From the NCBI GenBank assembly GCA_003453835.1, contig DMMN01000264.1, positions 1-9,760 on the forward strand: a stretch of 9,760 bases of DNA. The letters are read 5' to 3'. This stretch comes from Bacteroidota bacterium. GTDB taxonomy: Bacteria > Bacteroidota > Ignavibacteria > UBA10030. Below, one piece after another: positions 1-5,364 of this stretch. How positions within the stretch are numbered: position 1 is the first letter of the stretch; the number at the start of each line of letters is the position of its first letter. Made by a program: the position numbers and the translations under genes. Below the pieces are notes generated by a model that did no database searches, was not told where the DNA came from, and worked only from the letters and a program-made list of their open reading frames with translations.

Positions 1-394
1 CGAATGTTGGAAACTCAAACGGGTACTCCACCGGTCCTAATAGATCGAAGAAATCCACATCGGTCACCTCAAATTCCATACAGATGCCAGTATGACCAGC
101 TGAATAATGAGCGAACATGAGAACATCGTTATTAACCTCTGAGAAGCAACAAATCCTCATGCTGTTTCTAATTTTCCCAAACTCATTACTCAACTTCTCA
201 TAGTATGCAAAAGCGATCTTATCGTCGTCAATCCCTTTGGGCCAAGGCACAATGTTACAATCGAAGGGGTCATTGAAGTGCGATGGTTGAGGGAAGAAAA
301 TTCGATTCTGGGTTATCGTGTCAATTGTGTGCTCATTAATTGGGCGATATTTATACAGTAAACGCGGTGGAGCTTTTAGGAATCTATTTGGCAT
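1..394 (-). CDS. DUF2971-like protein, 3'-truncated by window edge
   Basis: An open frame of 131 codons starts with ATG at 394 and is still open at base 1, so the C-terminus is missing. The translation has the layout I know from DUF2971 proteins: LYKYRPINEHTIDTI near residues 13-27, then NRIFFPQPSHFNDPFDC at about 31-47, then RICCFSEVNNDVLMFAHYS at about 82-100 and HTGICMEF after it. The N-D-P-F-D and CFSE...MFAHY...GICMEF blocks are the family's conserved core. The molecular function is unknown. No clear Shine-Dalgarno precedes the ATG; the sequence upstream is T-rich, and a possible terminator lies about 30 bases further up, so the gene is probably transcribed separately from the nuclease gene. 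It is noticeably more AT-rich than the hyp genes. DUF2971 genes are often accessory, which fits the abiE neighbourhood, but a defence role here would be guesswork. Confidence 0.8.
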   Translation of the reverse strand, partial: MPNRFLKAPPRLLYKYRPINEHTIDTITQNRIFFPQPSHFNDPFDCNIVPWPKGIDDDKIAFAYYEKLSNEFGKIRNSMRICCFSEVNNDVLMFAHYSAGHTGICMEFEVTDVDFFDLLGPVEYPFEFPTF

Positions 395-420
395 AAGACG
401 AATTTAGGTTTACAAACAAA

Positions 421-437
421 TAAAAAACCCGAAGGGT
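421..437 (-). terminator. Possible intrinsic terminator of the abiE-nuclease transcript
   Basis: Read on the minus strand, a short hairpin ACCC-TTC-GGGT (427-437) is followed at once by six T residues (422-427). It lies about 190 bases after the nuclease stop and before the DUF2971 start, the right place and orientation to end the abiE-nuclease transcript. The stem is only 4 base pairs, so it is weak alone; the palindromes immediately upstream may contribute. Confidence 0.4.
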
Positions 438-458
438 GAGCCCGCCTACGCTCCCGCT

Positions 459-488
459 TCCGCCTTCGTTTAACTTCGGCGGACAGGT
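459..488. repeat. GC-rich palindromic repeat, TCCGCC...GGCGGACAGGT
   Basis: A 30-base unit opens with TCCGCCTTCG and closes with CTTCGGCGGACAGGT, so its ends pair as TCCGCC/GGCGGA around a short AT-rich loop. It shares the closing signature GGCGG(A/G)CAGG with the unit at 501-538 and with two units inside the nuclease gene (ending at 1166 and 1201). This is a dispersed REP/MITE-like family confined to the left part of the window. Confidence 0.75.
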
Positions 489-500
489 CAGCAAATCCGC

Positions 501-538
501 CCCGCCTTCGTCTGCGAAGGCGACTTCGGCGGGCAGGT
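501..538. repeat. GC-rich palindromic repeat, CCCGCC...GGCGGGCAGGT
   Basis: A 38-base unit opens with CCCGCCTTCG, contains an inner hairpin (GCCTTCG TCTG CGAAGGC), and closes with CTTCGGCGGGCAGGT. It lies 12 bases after a related unit, in the same orientation. Together the two make a long paired structure in the 3' untranslated region of the nuclease gene, which could protect the transcript end or help termination (inference). Confidence 0.75.
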
Positions 539-625
539 ATAAAGGTAAAACAAAATCAAAGAAAATCAATTTTCCTCCTACGTCCCGACTGTAAGCGTCT
601 GAACTATGGAGCACAAGTCCGTCTA

Positions 626-1402
626 TCAAGGTTTTCGCTGCGGTGCCGATCCGCTTTTCCGTGCAGCACGAGGACGGTAATGATCAGAGTGTTCATCGTG
701 AAATTGCCAGTTCTCGATGTAACGTGACGCGAGCTCCTTGTCACGGATAACGAGAAGGTTCTCTGCGTTGCTTTCCTCGGCTGCTTTGGAAAAGTTAAAC
801 GACCCGGTAATCACGATCTCTCTATCGATGATCATCACCTTGTTGTGAGCAATAACGTGAGCTGCGTCGATCTTGGTTGAAATGCCAGCGTTGGCAAGTC
901 CCGAAGGGATGCCTTTCCGAAGGAACCCTTCGGGTCGACAAAAGTCGGCAGAGGAATACTTTTCGGTCCGCTGACTTTTATCCAGTAGAACTTGGACTTT
1001 CACCAACGCCTCAGTCCGCCGAAGGCGGAGTGCTGATGCGAAGGAATAAGCATGGACAAGTACGGATGATTTTGCGTTATCGAGTGCTTGTCTGATGGCA
1101 AAGATATCTCCGCCTCGGGGACCCGCCTGCGTCCCGCCAAAAAACGTCGGAACTCCGGCGGGCAGGGAGAATCCGCCAGAAGGTAAAGCACGGCGGACAG
1201 GCCCGCCCGACCGAACGATGGAAGTTCTCACAACGGTCGTTCGGGCGGGGTAGATGTCCCAGGTGGGGGCGGTGCTCCGCGATTCCTCAGCTTCGGCAGC
1301 GGCTGGGAAACCCAGAAATACGGCAGTCGCAGTCAACATTAGCAGACGTTGCCAGGAAGTGATTTCCCGATCTCTCACGATTATTTCAAACGGAATATTC
1401 AC
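626..1402 (-). CDS. Exported phospholipase D/Nuc-type nuclease with in-frame palindromic insertions
   Basis: The 258-residue product is a single-HKD phospholipase D-superfamily protein of the Nuc type, whose members usually act as dimeric endonucleases. The catalytic signature is intact: H186-N-K188-x4-D193, then G200-S-F-N203 and E209. An exported form is likely: hydrophobic LLMLTATAVFLGF at about 20-32 followed by AAAEA as a cleavage site. The start is GTG at 1402 with AAGG five bases upstream; GTG 1378 is an alternative. Compared with ordinary family members (about 180-200 residues) it is longer and interrupted: after TWDIY (residues 47-51), inside AYSF...VKVQVLLDKS (about 118-143), and between SADF and LANAGI (residues 155-168, CRPEGFLRKGIPSG). 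Each interruption coincides with a GC-rich palindrome. It follows abiEii by 18 bases and is probably co-transcribed. Whether the product still folds is uncertain; the second interruption also lost expected helix residues. Confidence 0.8.
   Translation of the reverse strand: MNIPFEIIVRDREITSWQRLLMLTATAVFLGFPAAAEAEESRSTAPTWDIYPARTTVVRTSIVRSGGPVRRALPSGGFSLPAGVPTFFGGTQAGPRGGDIFAIRQALDNAKSSVLVHAYSFASALRLRRTEALVKVQVLLDKSQRTEKYSSADFCRPEGFLRKGIPSGLANAGISTKIDAAHVIAHNKVMIIDREIVITGSFNFSKAAEESNAENLLVIRDKELASRYIENWQFHDEHSDHYRPRAARKSGSAPQRKP
900..934. repeat. Palindrome inserted in frame in the nuclease gene, site C
   Basis: The ends are perfect inverted repeats CCCGAAGGG (900-908) and CCCTTCGGG (926-934), and an inner hairpin CCGAAGG/CCTTCGG overlaps the right half. 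It encodes most of the extra 14 residues CRPEGFLRKGIPSG. The related fragment at 3289-3357 reads straight from ADS to LANAGI without this stretch, which supports insertion. The insertion is about 42 bases, a multiple of three. Confidence 0.75.
1015..1029. repeat. Short palindrome in the nuclease gene, site B
   Basis: A perfect hairpin TCCGCC-GAA-GGCGGA uses the same TCCGCC/GGCGGA arms as the units at 459-488 and 1172-1201. It falls in the nuclease frame between AYSF and VKVQVLLDKS, where the protein (ALRLRRTEAL) does not resemble the family's usual SAPIAKAL-type helix and is shorter than expected. It may be an insertion with accompanying deletion. Confidence 0.55.
1122..1249. repeat. Cluster of three palindromes in the nuclease gene, site A
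   Basis: Three adjoining inverted repeats stay in frame. The first is CCCGCC (1122-1127, again 1133-1138) to GGCGGGCAGG (1157-1166). The second is TCCGCC (1172-1177) to GGCGGACAGG (1192-1201). The third has arms CCCGCCCGACCGAACGA (1202-1218) and TCGTTCGGGCGGG (1237-1249), with four extra bases in one arm. The first two share closing signatures with the repeats at 459-538. The cluster encodes roughly 45 low-complexity residues (Gly, Pro, Arg, Ser) between TWDIY and FAIRQALDNA, where other family members continue directly. Confidence 0.7.
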
Positions 1403-1420
1403 ACTTGCCTTATAGGGATA

Positions 1421-2311
1421 TCACTTGTCAAGGTGCTGAAGTCTTGCGATCGTGGTTTCGACAAGCTTCCTCGATTGATGACGTTTTGAATCTCCGATAA
1501 TGCCCTTTTCTTCCTCAGACAGATTCCGGAACATGTTGACTTTCGATTCTATCAACCTAATCATTTTCTCCGCTCCCGGCCTGCCTCCCTTCGGAAGTAA
1601 GTTGTCCAACTCCTCCCAATTATACTTTGTCGAATGAAGATTTCCGAGAAATCGATCCACGTCGAACGGGTCCCGCACCTGCCAGCACTTTATCAAGACT
1701 ACTCCTTTGAGCTGCTGCAGGTTTATTGGTCTCTGGAAACAGAAGTATAGATCGTATACGTCTCTTGGTCGTGTGCGTTGAAAGGTCGCTCTTATTTTTT
1801 CTGACACGATTTCTTCGAACGCTAAGCTGTGAACGGCAGGGACCGGGACTTCCAACTGCTTGAAATACGATTGCTTCTCAAGCGGTCGGCGGGATATTTG
1901 CAGGACCGGTTCCGCGCGAAAGCTTGCCTCCAGATCAAATGCACCCGTTGCCGATTGAGTTCGATATTCAAATTGAATCCCAATCCCTCCGGGAGTAATC
2001 CGTTCTGATCCCTCCACGTTGTGAAACGAGATGTCGTGAAATGGTGAAGAGAACGCTTCTCGTATCTCTCTGAGAAGTGATTCGGGCTTCCCATTCTTCA
2101 AGGCCGTAAAATCAAGATCTTCTGAGAAGCGGTATTGCTTTCCAAAGAAGACCTTTCGAAGGCAGGTTCCGCCTTTGAAAGCCAGGCGTCCAAGCAACCC
2201 GCTTTCATTCAGTAAAGCAAGCGCGTAAGTCAATATGATCTCCTGCCGGGCAATACCGACAGGGACTTTAGAATTCGCGGCATAGAGGTCGACAAACTTG
2301 TCTTCGATCAT
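1421..2311 (-). CDS. abiEii: AbiEii-family nucleotidyltransferase toxin
   Basis: The 296-residue protein matches the AbiEii/AbiGii toxins of type IV toxin-antitoxin (abortive infection) systems. These are cytoplasmic DNA-polymerase-beta-like nucleotidyltransferases; characterised relatives add nucleotides to tRNA acceptor ends and stop growth. Visible motifs are FKGGTCLRK at 45-53 (the KGGT nucleotide-binding motif), RFSEDLDF at 61-68 with the metal-binding D65-x-D67 pair, then EEIVSEKIRATFQR at 166-179 and RPRDVYDLYF at 181-190, the usual late core of the family. Length is normal and no core motif is missing. The ATG follows the antitoxin stop codon with no spacer (TAG-ATG), and purine-rich GAGGTAGAG lies upstream, so translation is probably coupled, as is usual for this pair. 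The exported nuclease gene follows 18 bases downstream. Confidence 0.9.
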   Translation of the reverse strand: MIEDKFVDLYAANSKVPVGIARQEIILTYALALLNESGLLGRLAFKGGTCLRKVFFGKQYRFSEDLDFTALKNGKPESLLREIREAFSSPFHDISFHNVEGSERITPGGIGIQFEYRTQSATGAFDLEASFRAEPVLQISRRPLEKQSYFKQLEVPVPAVHSLAFEEIVSEKIRATFQRTRPRDVYDLYFCFQRPINLQQLKGVVLIKCWQVRDPFDVDRFLGNLHSTKYNWEELDNLLPKGGRPGAEKMIRLIESKVNMFRNLSEEEKGIIGDSKRHQSRKLVETTIARLQHLDK

Positions 2312-3154
2312 CTATCTGATCTCTACCTCAGCCAGAAGGTTCTGAAGAGGAACATTCTCAATGATATTCCATTCGGTATCAATGCGGCCCTTCCTTCCCC
2401 ACCGGTCGACTTCACCAAGCGGAGTACGAATCTGGTTGACGTATTTCTTGAGTTCTTTTGGAACAGACTTGGGTGTTTTGGGAACGTGCAACGCGTTAAG
2501 CAGGTATCCCAGGCGAACTGCAACTGCTCGATTCCCCATTTGTTTTGTGTAAAGAAGAAGCTTTTTGAAATTGATTCTTGGACTTGCAAGAAGGATGAGT
2601 CTTGCTACGGCTTCGATTCCGCCGACCAACGCAGGCCTGTCAAGAGAGTCTAGAACTGTCTTCTCAAGGTTCGACACGATGACCTCTTCGTTGTCGATCT
2701 TTGCTTTTTCATAGCCGAAAAACTTCTTTCTGGTTACCGTCACAAATTGCACCGTGACGTGCTTGAACCTGAACGGGCGTCGCTGACGCTGCACGGCAAT
2801 ATGCAGGACCCGCGGAAGCTGGGTGGTTAGGTGGTGATGGTTCGTCGCCGAAAGATATCCGATGTAGTATGGCTGATTGAGAATCCTGGTTATCACGTAA
2901 GGGGACATTCTAGGTGCGAGCTTTTTGTAGCCCCTTTTTGCTTCGATGAGCAAGAAGCGCCCCTTCCCCAGAGACTCTATCCATCCCTTCTTGACGAGGG
3001 AATGAGCGATGAAATAGGCGTAGCTTGTCGAGCACTTCAAGCTTTTTTGGATAGTAGGGATATCCAGGAAGGTCACATTATCCCATTCAAGCTGCAGGAT
3101 AAGCTTTGCCTCGTTTCCGGATAGCGTTCGTTTTTTCACTGAATTGTCGTCCAA
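2312..3154 (-). CDS. abiEi: AbiEi-family antitoxin and transcriptional regulator
   Basis: The 280-residue protein directly upstream of abiEii has the layout of AbiEi antitoxins: an N-terminal winged helix at about 15-75 (IPTIQKSLKCSTSYAYFIAHSLVKKGWIESLGKGRFLL), then the AbiEi C-terminal region with the hallmark SNLEKTVLDSLDRP at 161-174 followed by GGI. Family members neutralise the nucleotidyltransferase toxin without stable binding (type IV) and repress their own operon through the winged helix. The longest frame begins with TTG at 3154; GTG at 3139 is an alternative, and neither has a convincing Shine-Dalgarno. An in-frame TAA seven codons before the TTG rules out a longer start. A perfect 21-base palindrome lies 15 bases upstream and is the obvious candidate for its own operator. 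All expected regions are present, so I take it as functional. Confidence 0.87.
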   Translation of the reverse strand: MDDNSVKKRTLSGNEAKLILQLEWDNVTFLDIPTIQKSLKCSTSYAYFIAHSLVKKGWIESLGKGRFLLIEAKRGYKKLAPRMSPYVITRILNQPYYIGYLSATNHHHLTTQLPRVLHIAVQRQRRPFRFKHVTVQFVTVTRKKFFGYEKAKIDNEEVIVSNLEKTVLDSLDRPALVGGIEAVARLILLASPRINFKKLLLYTKQMGNRAVAVRLGYLLNALHVPKTPKSVPKELKKYVNQIRTPLGEVDRWGRKGRIDTEWNIIENVPLQNLLAEVEIR

Positions 3155-3169
3155 AAGGAGATATGCGTG

Positions 3170-3190
3170 TTCTTAGTGATTCACTAAGAA
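3170..3190. promoter_or_regulatory. Perfect 21-base palindrome, candidate abiE operator
   Basis: Arms TTCTTAGTGA and TCACTAAGAA flank a single central T, ten base pairs with no mismatch. It ends 15 bases before the first possible abiEi start codon. Perfect dyad symmetry just upstream of an autoregulated antitoxin gene is what a dimeric or paired winged-helix repressor site looks like; AbiEi proteins are known to bind inverted repeats in their promoter. I could not place a convincing -10/-35 pair around it. Confidence 0.65.
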
Positions 3191-3288
3191 TGTGCATAAT
3201 GATTTTGACTAGAGCAAGTGCGTCATATTGATGGGAAGTCAGGCAAGTTGCATTTTGCTCGAAAATCTCCAATAGATGCACGAGATTA

Positions 3289-3357
3289 CTGAGCAATGGT
3301 GTGAGCTGCCTCGATCTTAGTCAAGATGCCAGCATTAGCCAGAGAATCTGCGCAAGA
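3289..3357 (-). pseudogene. Relic of a second PLD-like nuclease gene
   Basis: Twenty-three codons read, in pieces, SCADSLANAGI then LTKIEAAHTIAQ and stop at TAA. They align without gaps to the intact nuclease on either side of its site C insertion (SSADF, then LANAGISTKIDAAHVIAH), with 17 of 23 residues identical and many differences at third codon positions. There is no start, no HKD motif and no further homology on either side that I can see, so this is a decayed fragment. It shows that the family has ADF/ADS joined directly to LANAGI. Confidence 0.72.
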
Positions 3358-3361
3358 GCAT

Positions 3362-3496
3362 TTAGCACTCCGAACTCCCAATCAATACAACAGCGTTTCT
3401 AAGCGCCTGTAAATTTTTCTTGATTGCAGTACGACTGATACCTACCTATTCCGCAAGCTCGCTTGTCTTTGCTTCGCCGTGCTTTTTCAAGTAATT
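3362..3496 (-). pseudogene. Winged-helix domain remnant broken by an amber stop
   Basis: The frame that ends the truncated antitoxin continues past TAG (3446-3448) as a good helix-turn-helix: NYLKKHGEAKTSELAE, stop, VGISRTAIKKNLQALRNA, then VVLIGSSEC and TAA at 3362-3364. The pattern SELAE-x-VGISRTAIKKNLQAL is typical of C-terminal winged helices that end in a GS...G-x-W tail, as in some Fic and RecG-like proteins. The amber codon occupies one position inside the motif and the tail is cut short. I read it as a broken gene piece; true readthrough is much less likely. Confidence 0.6.
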
Positions 3497-3889
3497 AATC
3501 CCTGCTTTGTACTGAGCTTCCGCAAAGTAGTACGGCTCATTTGGTGGATAAGAAAGCTTGACCGGCTTGTCTGAGCGGGGAACTGCAAAGGAAACGGAGG
3601 TCGGAACAAATGTCGTAAGCTCGTGAAAGGCAAGCGCTGAGCTCAGGCAAATGACAGCCTTAGGCATTGCGAGGCAGATTTCCACAAATCCGTGTGATTC
3701 TCCGGGCTGAACATCGGCTAGCCGGTAAAGTCCTGGTTTTACTTTCACAATCCGGCCTTCTTCGAGCTGCTTCTGGATTTCCCCGGTGTGGATCCCGCTC
3801 GATTTCATGTCCTTCATACGAGCGTATCCCTTATGTTCTTTGAGGTATTTCGTTACAGGATCCGTAGGGGTTGGTTCTAATGTCTGCAC
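3446..3889 (-). CDS. Truncated AbiEi-type antitoxin, probable pseudogene
   Basis: The frame starts with GTG at 3889, directly after an in-frame TAA, and lacks a visible Shine-Dalgarno. It encodes 147 residues. The N-terminal winged helix at about 11-57 (VTKYLKEHKGYARMKDM...GIHTGEIQKQLEEGRIVKVKPGLYRLA) and the following block (AVICLSSALAFHELT, YPPNEPYYFAEAQYKAGI) are typical of AbiEi-domain antitoxins of type IV systems. Such proteins are normally near 200 residues or more and continue into a EKTICD-type segment. Here the antitoxin sequence stops after YKAGI (residue 131) and joins a foreign winged-helix remnant. No toxin gene follows; the next gene downstream is a separate, complete abiEi. 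It could act as an orphan DNA-binding protein, but the fusion and the amber stop favour a decayed gene. Confidence 0.65.
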   Translation of the reverse strand: MQTLEPTPTDPVTKYLKEHKGYARMKDMKSSGIHTGEIQKQLEEGRIVKVKPGLYRLADVQPGESHGFVEICLAMPKAVICLSSALAFHELTTFVPTSVSFAVPRSDKPVKLSYPPNEPYYFAEAQYKAGINYLKKHGEAKTSELAE

Positions 3890-4275
3890 TTAATACAAAT
3901 GTGCAGAAAAAAAGAAGCAACTCTTGGACGTGAGAAACGAGGAGGCAGTTTCCGAAACAAGCAACGTCACGGGCAAAAGGGAGCTAGTCAAAGGTGGGGG
4001 CACAGCTACATATCAGCTCGGAGAGCTTTGAGAAACATATGAAGATTTTCGTACTCCTAGGGAGGTAGCTCTGACTCAGTGATGATGCATTCATCTACTG
4101 GGTGCTCAGAGTCCCATTGGGGCTACAAGCTCCAGCACCAACTCATCAATTCACCACCAGTTGTTCTCCCATCTGCCCGGGCAGAAGCCATTGACAGGGG
4201 GCATGATCGTGCCGCCGGCATCTTCAGGCTCGAGACGCACAGAGCCGCTTCCACTACGGATACATGAGAAGCGAC
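3890..4275. other. 386-base gene-free stretch rich in inverted repeats
   Basis: No frame here has both family resemblance and a supported start. It holds several inverted repeats: a 43-base hairpin at 4069-4111, an overlapping alternative at 4101-4139, the perfect 14-base palindrome TCTGCCCGGGCAGA at 4172-4185, an interrupted palindrome at 4200-4213 and TGCCGCCGGCA at 4210-4220. It lies downstream of hypE, but I see no classic stem-plus-T-run terminator for the hyp transcript; the only T-run on the minus strand (near 3907-3916) lacks a clear stem. Given the gene fragments next door it may be a recombination scar. Confidence 0.5.
4069..4111. repeat. 43-base interrupted hairpin downstream of hypE
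   Basis: The left arm CTCTGA-CTCAGT-GATGA (4069-4085) pairs with TCATC-T-ACTGGG-TGC-TCAGAG (4091-4111) around a TGCAT loop. That gives 17 pairs in three blocks, one a G-T, separated by a 1-base and a 3-base bulge. The right arm overlaps a second possible stem, GGTGCT (4101-4106) with AGCACC (4134-4139), so the two structures exclude each other. Confidence 0.55.
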
Positions 4276-5340
4276 TCAGCAAATCCTGGGAAGTTGTTCT
4301 CCCGAAAGCATATCCACCACCCGCGTGCCGCCGACCCGACTTTTCATCAACACGATGCCCGGATTCTCCACCATGACCTGACCAATGACCACCGCGTCTT
4401 TTCCCATCGGATGAGCTTGCATCGCTCGAAGAACTTCCTGAGCTGACTCTCTTGGAACAATCGCAAGCAGCTTCCCTTCGTTCGCGACGTAGAGCGGATC
4501 GAGTCCGAGAATCTCGCAGGCCCCGCGTACTTCGTCGGGAACAGGAATATGCTCTTCGCGAATCAGAATTCCGACCCCCGCGCTTTCGGCAATTTCGTTG
4601 AGCGCACTGGCAATCCCTCCTCGCGTCGGATCCCGCAGCACATGGATATCCTTGCTTGCTTTCAGCATGTCCTGGACGAGTCCGTTCAACGGAGCGGTGT
4701 CGCTACAAATCTCAGTCTCAAATTCCAACCCTTCCCGCACCGACATGATCGCAATGCCATGAAGGGCAATCGGGCCGCTGAGAATCACCACATCACCCGG
4801 TCGCGCATTGGCCGGATTAATATCAACTCCCTGCTCCATCACTCCCACTCCTGACGTGTTGATGAAGATCTTGTCTCCCTTTTTTCGATCCACTACCTTC
4901 GTATCCCCCGTTACCAGCACAACTCCCGCGCGGTCAGTTGCCTCCTTCATGGAAAGAACCACCCGCCAGAGATCTTCCATGGTCATTCCTTCTTCAATGA
5001 TGAATGCCGCAGAGAGGTACAGCGGCTTCGCGCCACACATGGCTAAGTCGTTCACCGTGCCGTTGACCGCTAAGTCTCCGATTGTCCCGCCTGGAAAGAA
5101 AATCGGATTGACAACGAACGAGTCTGTCGAAAGGGCAAGCCGCGTCCCATTGATCGAGAAGACCGCACCGTCATGAAGCGGACTCAGCAGCTCATTCTCA
5201 AATTGCGGTGCGAACATCTTCTGAATGAGTTGTTGCGTCAGCTTGCCGCCGCCACCGTGCGCGAGCAAAACGTGCTTATAGTTGTTGATGGGAACCGGAC
5301 ACGAATGGCCGACGGACAGATCAACAGTTGAATGAGACAT
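4276..5340 (-). CDS. hypE: Hydrogenase maturation protein HypE
   Basis: HypE is the cytoplasmic PurM/AIR-synthase-like enzyme that dehydrates the carbamoyl group received from HypF on its C-terminal cysteine, giving the thiocyanate from which the cyanide ligands of the [NiFe] active site come. The 354-residue sequence has the glycine-rich AHGGGGKLTQQLI at 27-39, STDSFVVNPIFFPGGTIGDLAVNGTVNDLAM at about 71-101, the ATP-site TGDTK at 144-148, DPTRGGIASALNE at 237-249 and ANEGK at 286-290. It ends in PRIC with the essential cysteine 354 as last residue, so the protein is complete. The ATG is preceded by AAGGAG at about 5 bases and lies 24 bases after hypD, so it is co-transcribed with hypD. HypE forms a complex with HypC and HypD for transfer of cyanide to iron. 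Confidence 0.97.
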   Translation of the reverse strand: MSHSTVDLSVGHSCPVPINNYKHVLLAHGGGGKLTQQLIQKMFAPQFENELLSPLHDGAVFSINGTRLALSTDSFVVNPIFFPGGTIGDLAVNGTVNDLAMCGAKPLYLSAAFIIEEGMTMEDLWRVVLSMKEATDRAGVVLVTGDTKVVDRKKGDKIFINTSGVGVMEQGVDINPANARPGDVVILSGPIALHGIAIMSVREGLEFETEICSDTAPLNGLVQDMLKASKDIHVLRDPTRGGIASALNEIAESAGVGILIREEHIPVPDEVRGACEILGLDPLYVANEGKLLAIVPRESAQEVLRAMQAHPMGKDAVVIGQVMVENPGIVLMKSRVGGTRVVDMLSGEQLPRIC

Positions 5341-5364
5341 TGGATCTCCTTACGTACAGGGCGC

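Noticed and set aside
440..540. Possible CRISPR-like array
   Set aside because: Only two palindromic units of unequal length (30 and 38 bases) 12 bases apart, without regular spacers or cas genes. They fit REP/MITE-like repeats.
384..629. 81-codon minus-strand open frame after the nuclease gene
   Set aside because: It starts at a TTG overlapping the nuclease stop and mostly translates the GC-rich palindromes and the possible terminator. It runs into the DUF2971 start and resembles no protein.
3191..3288. Sigma-70-type promoter for the abiE operon
   Set aside because: The region is AT-rich, with CATTAT and TTGCTC-like elements, but no pair has acceptable match and spacing together, so only the palindrome is reported.
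3087..3296. 69-codon minus-strand open frame upstream of abiEi
   Set aside because: It runs through the palindrome and into abiEi in another frame, with no ribosome site and no recognisable motif.
4030..4067. Short plus-strand ATG frame MKIFVLLGR
   Set aside because: It stops after nine codons, has no ribosome site and no supporting context.
4151..4290. Minus-strand frame overlapping the end of hypE, containing RLEPEDAGGTIMPPVNG and ending GRWENNWW
   Set aside because: The stretch looks protein-like, but it has no start codon or ribosome site, begins inside hypE in another frame, and I cannot assign it to a family. It may be a gene remnant; I left it out as unsupported.
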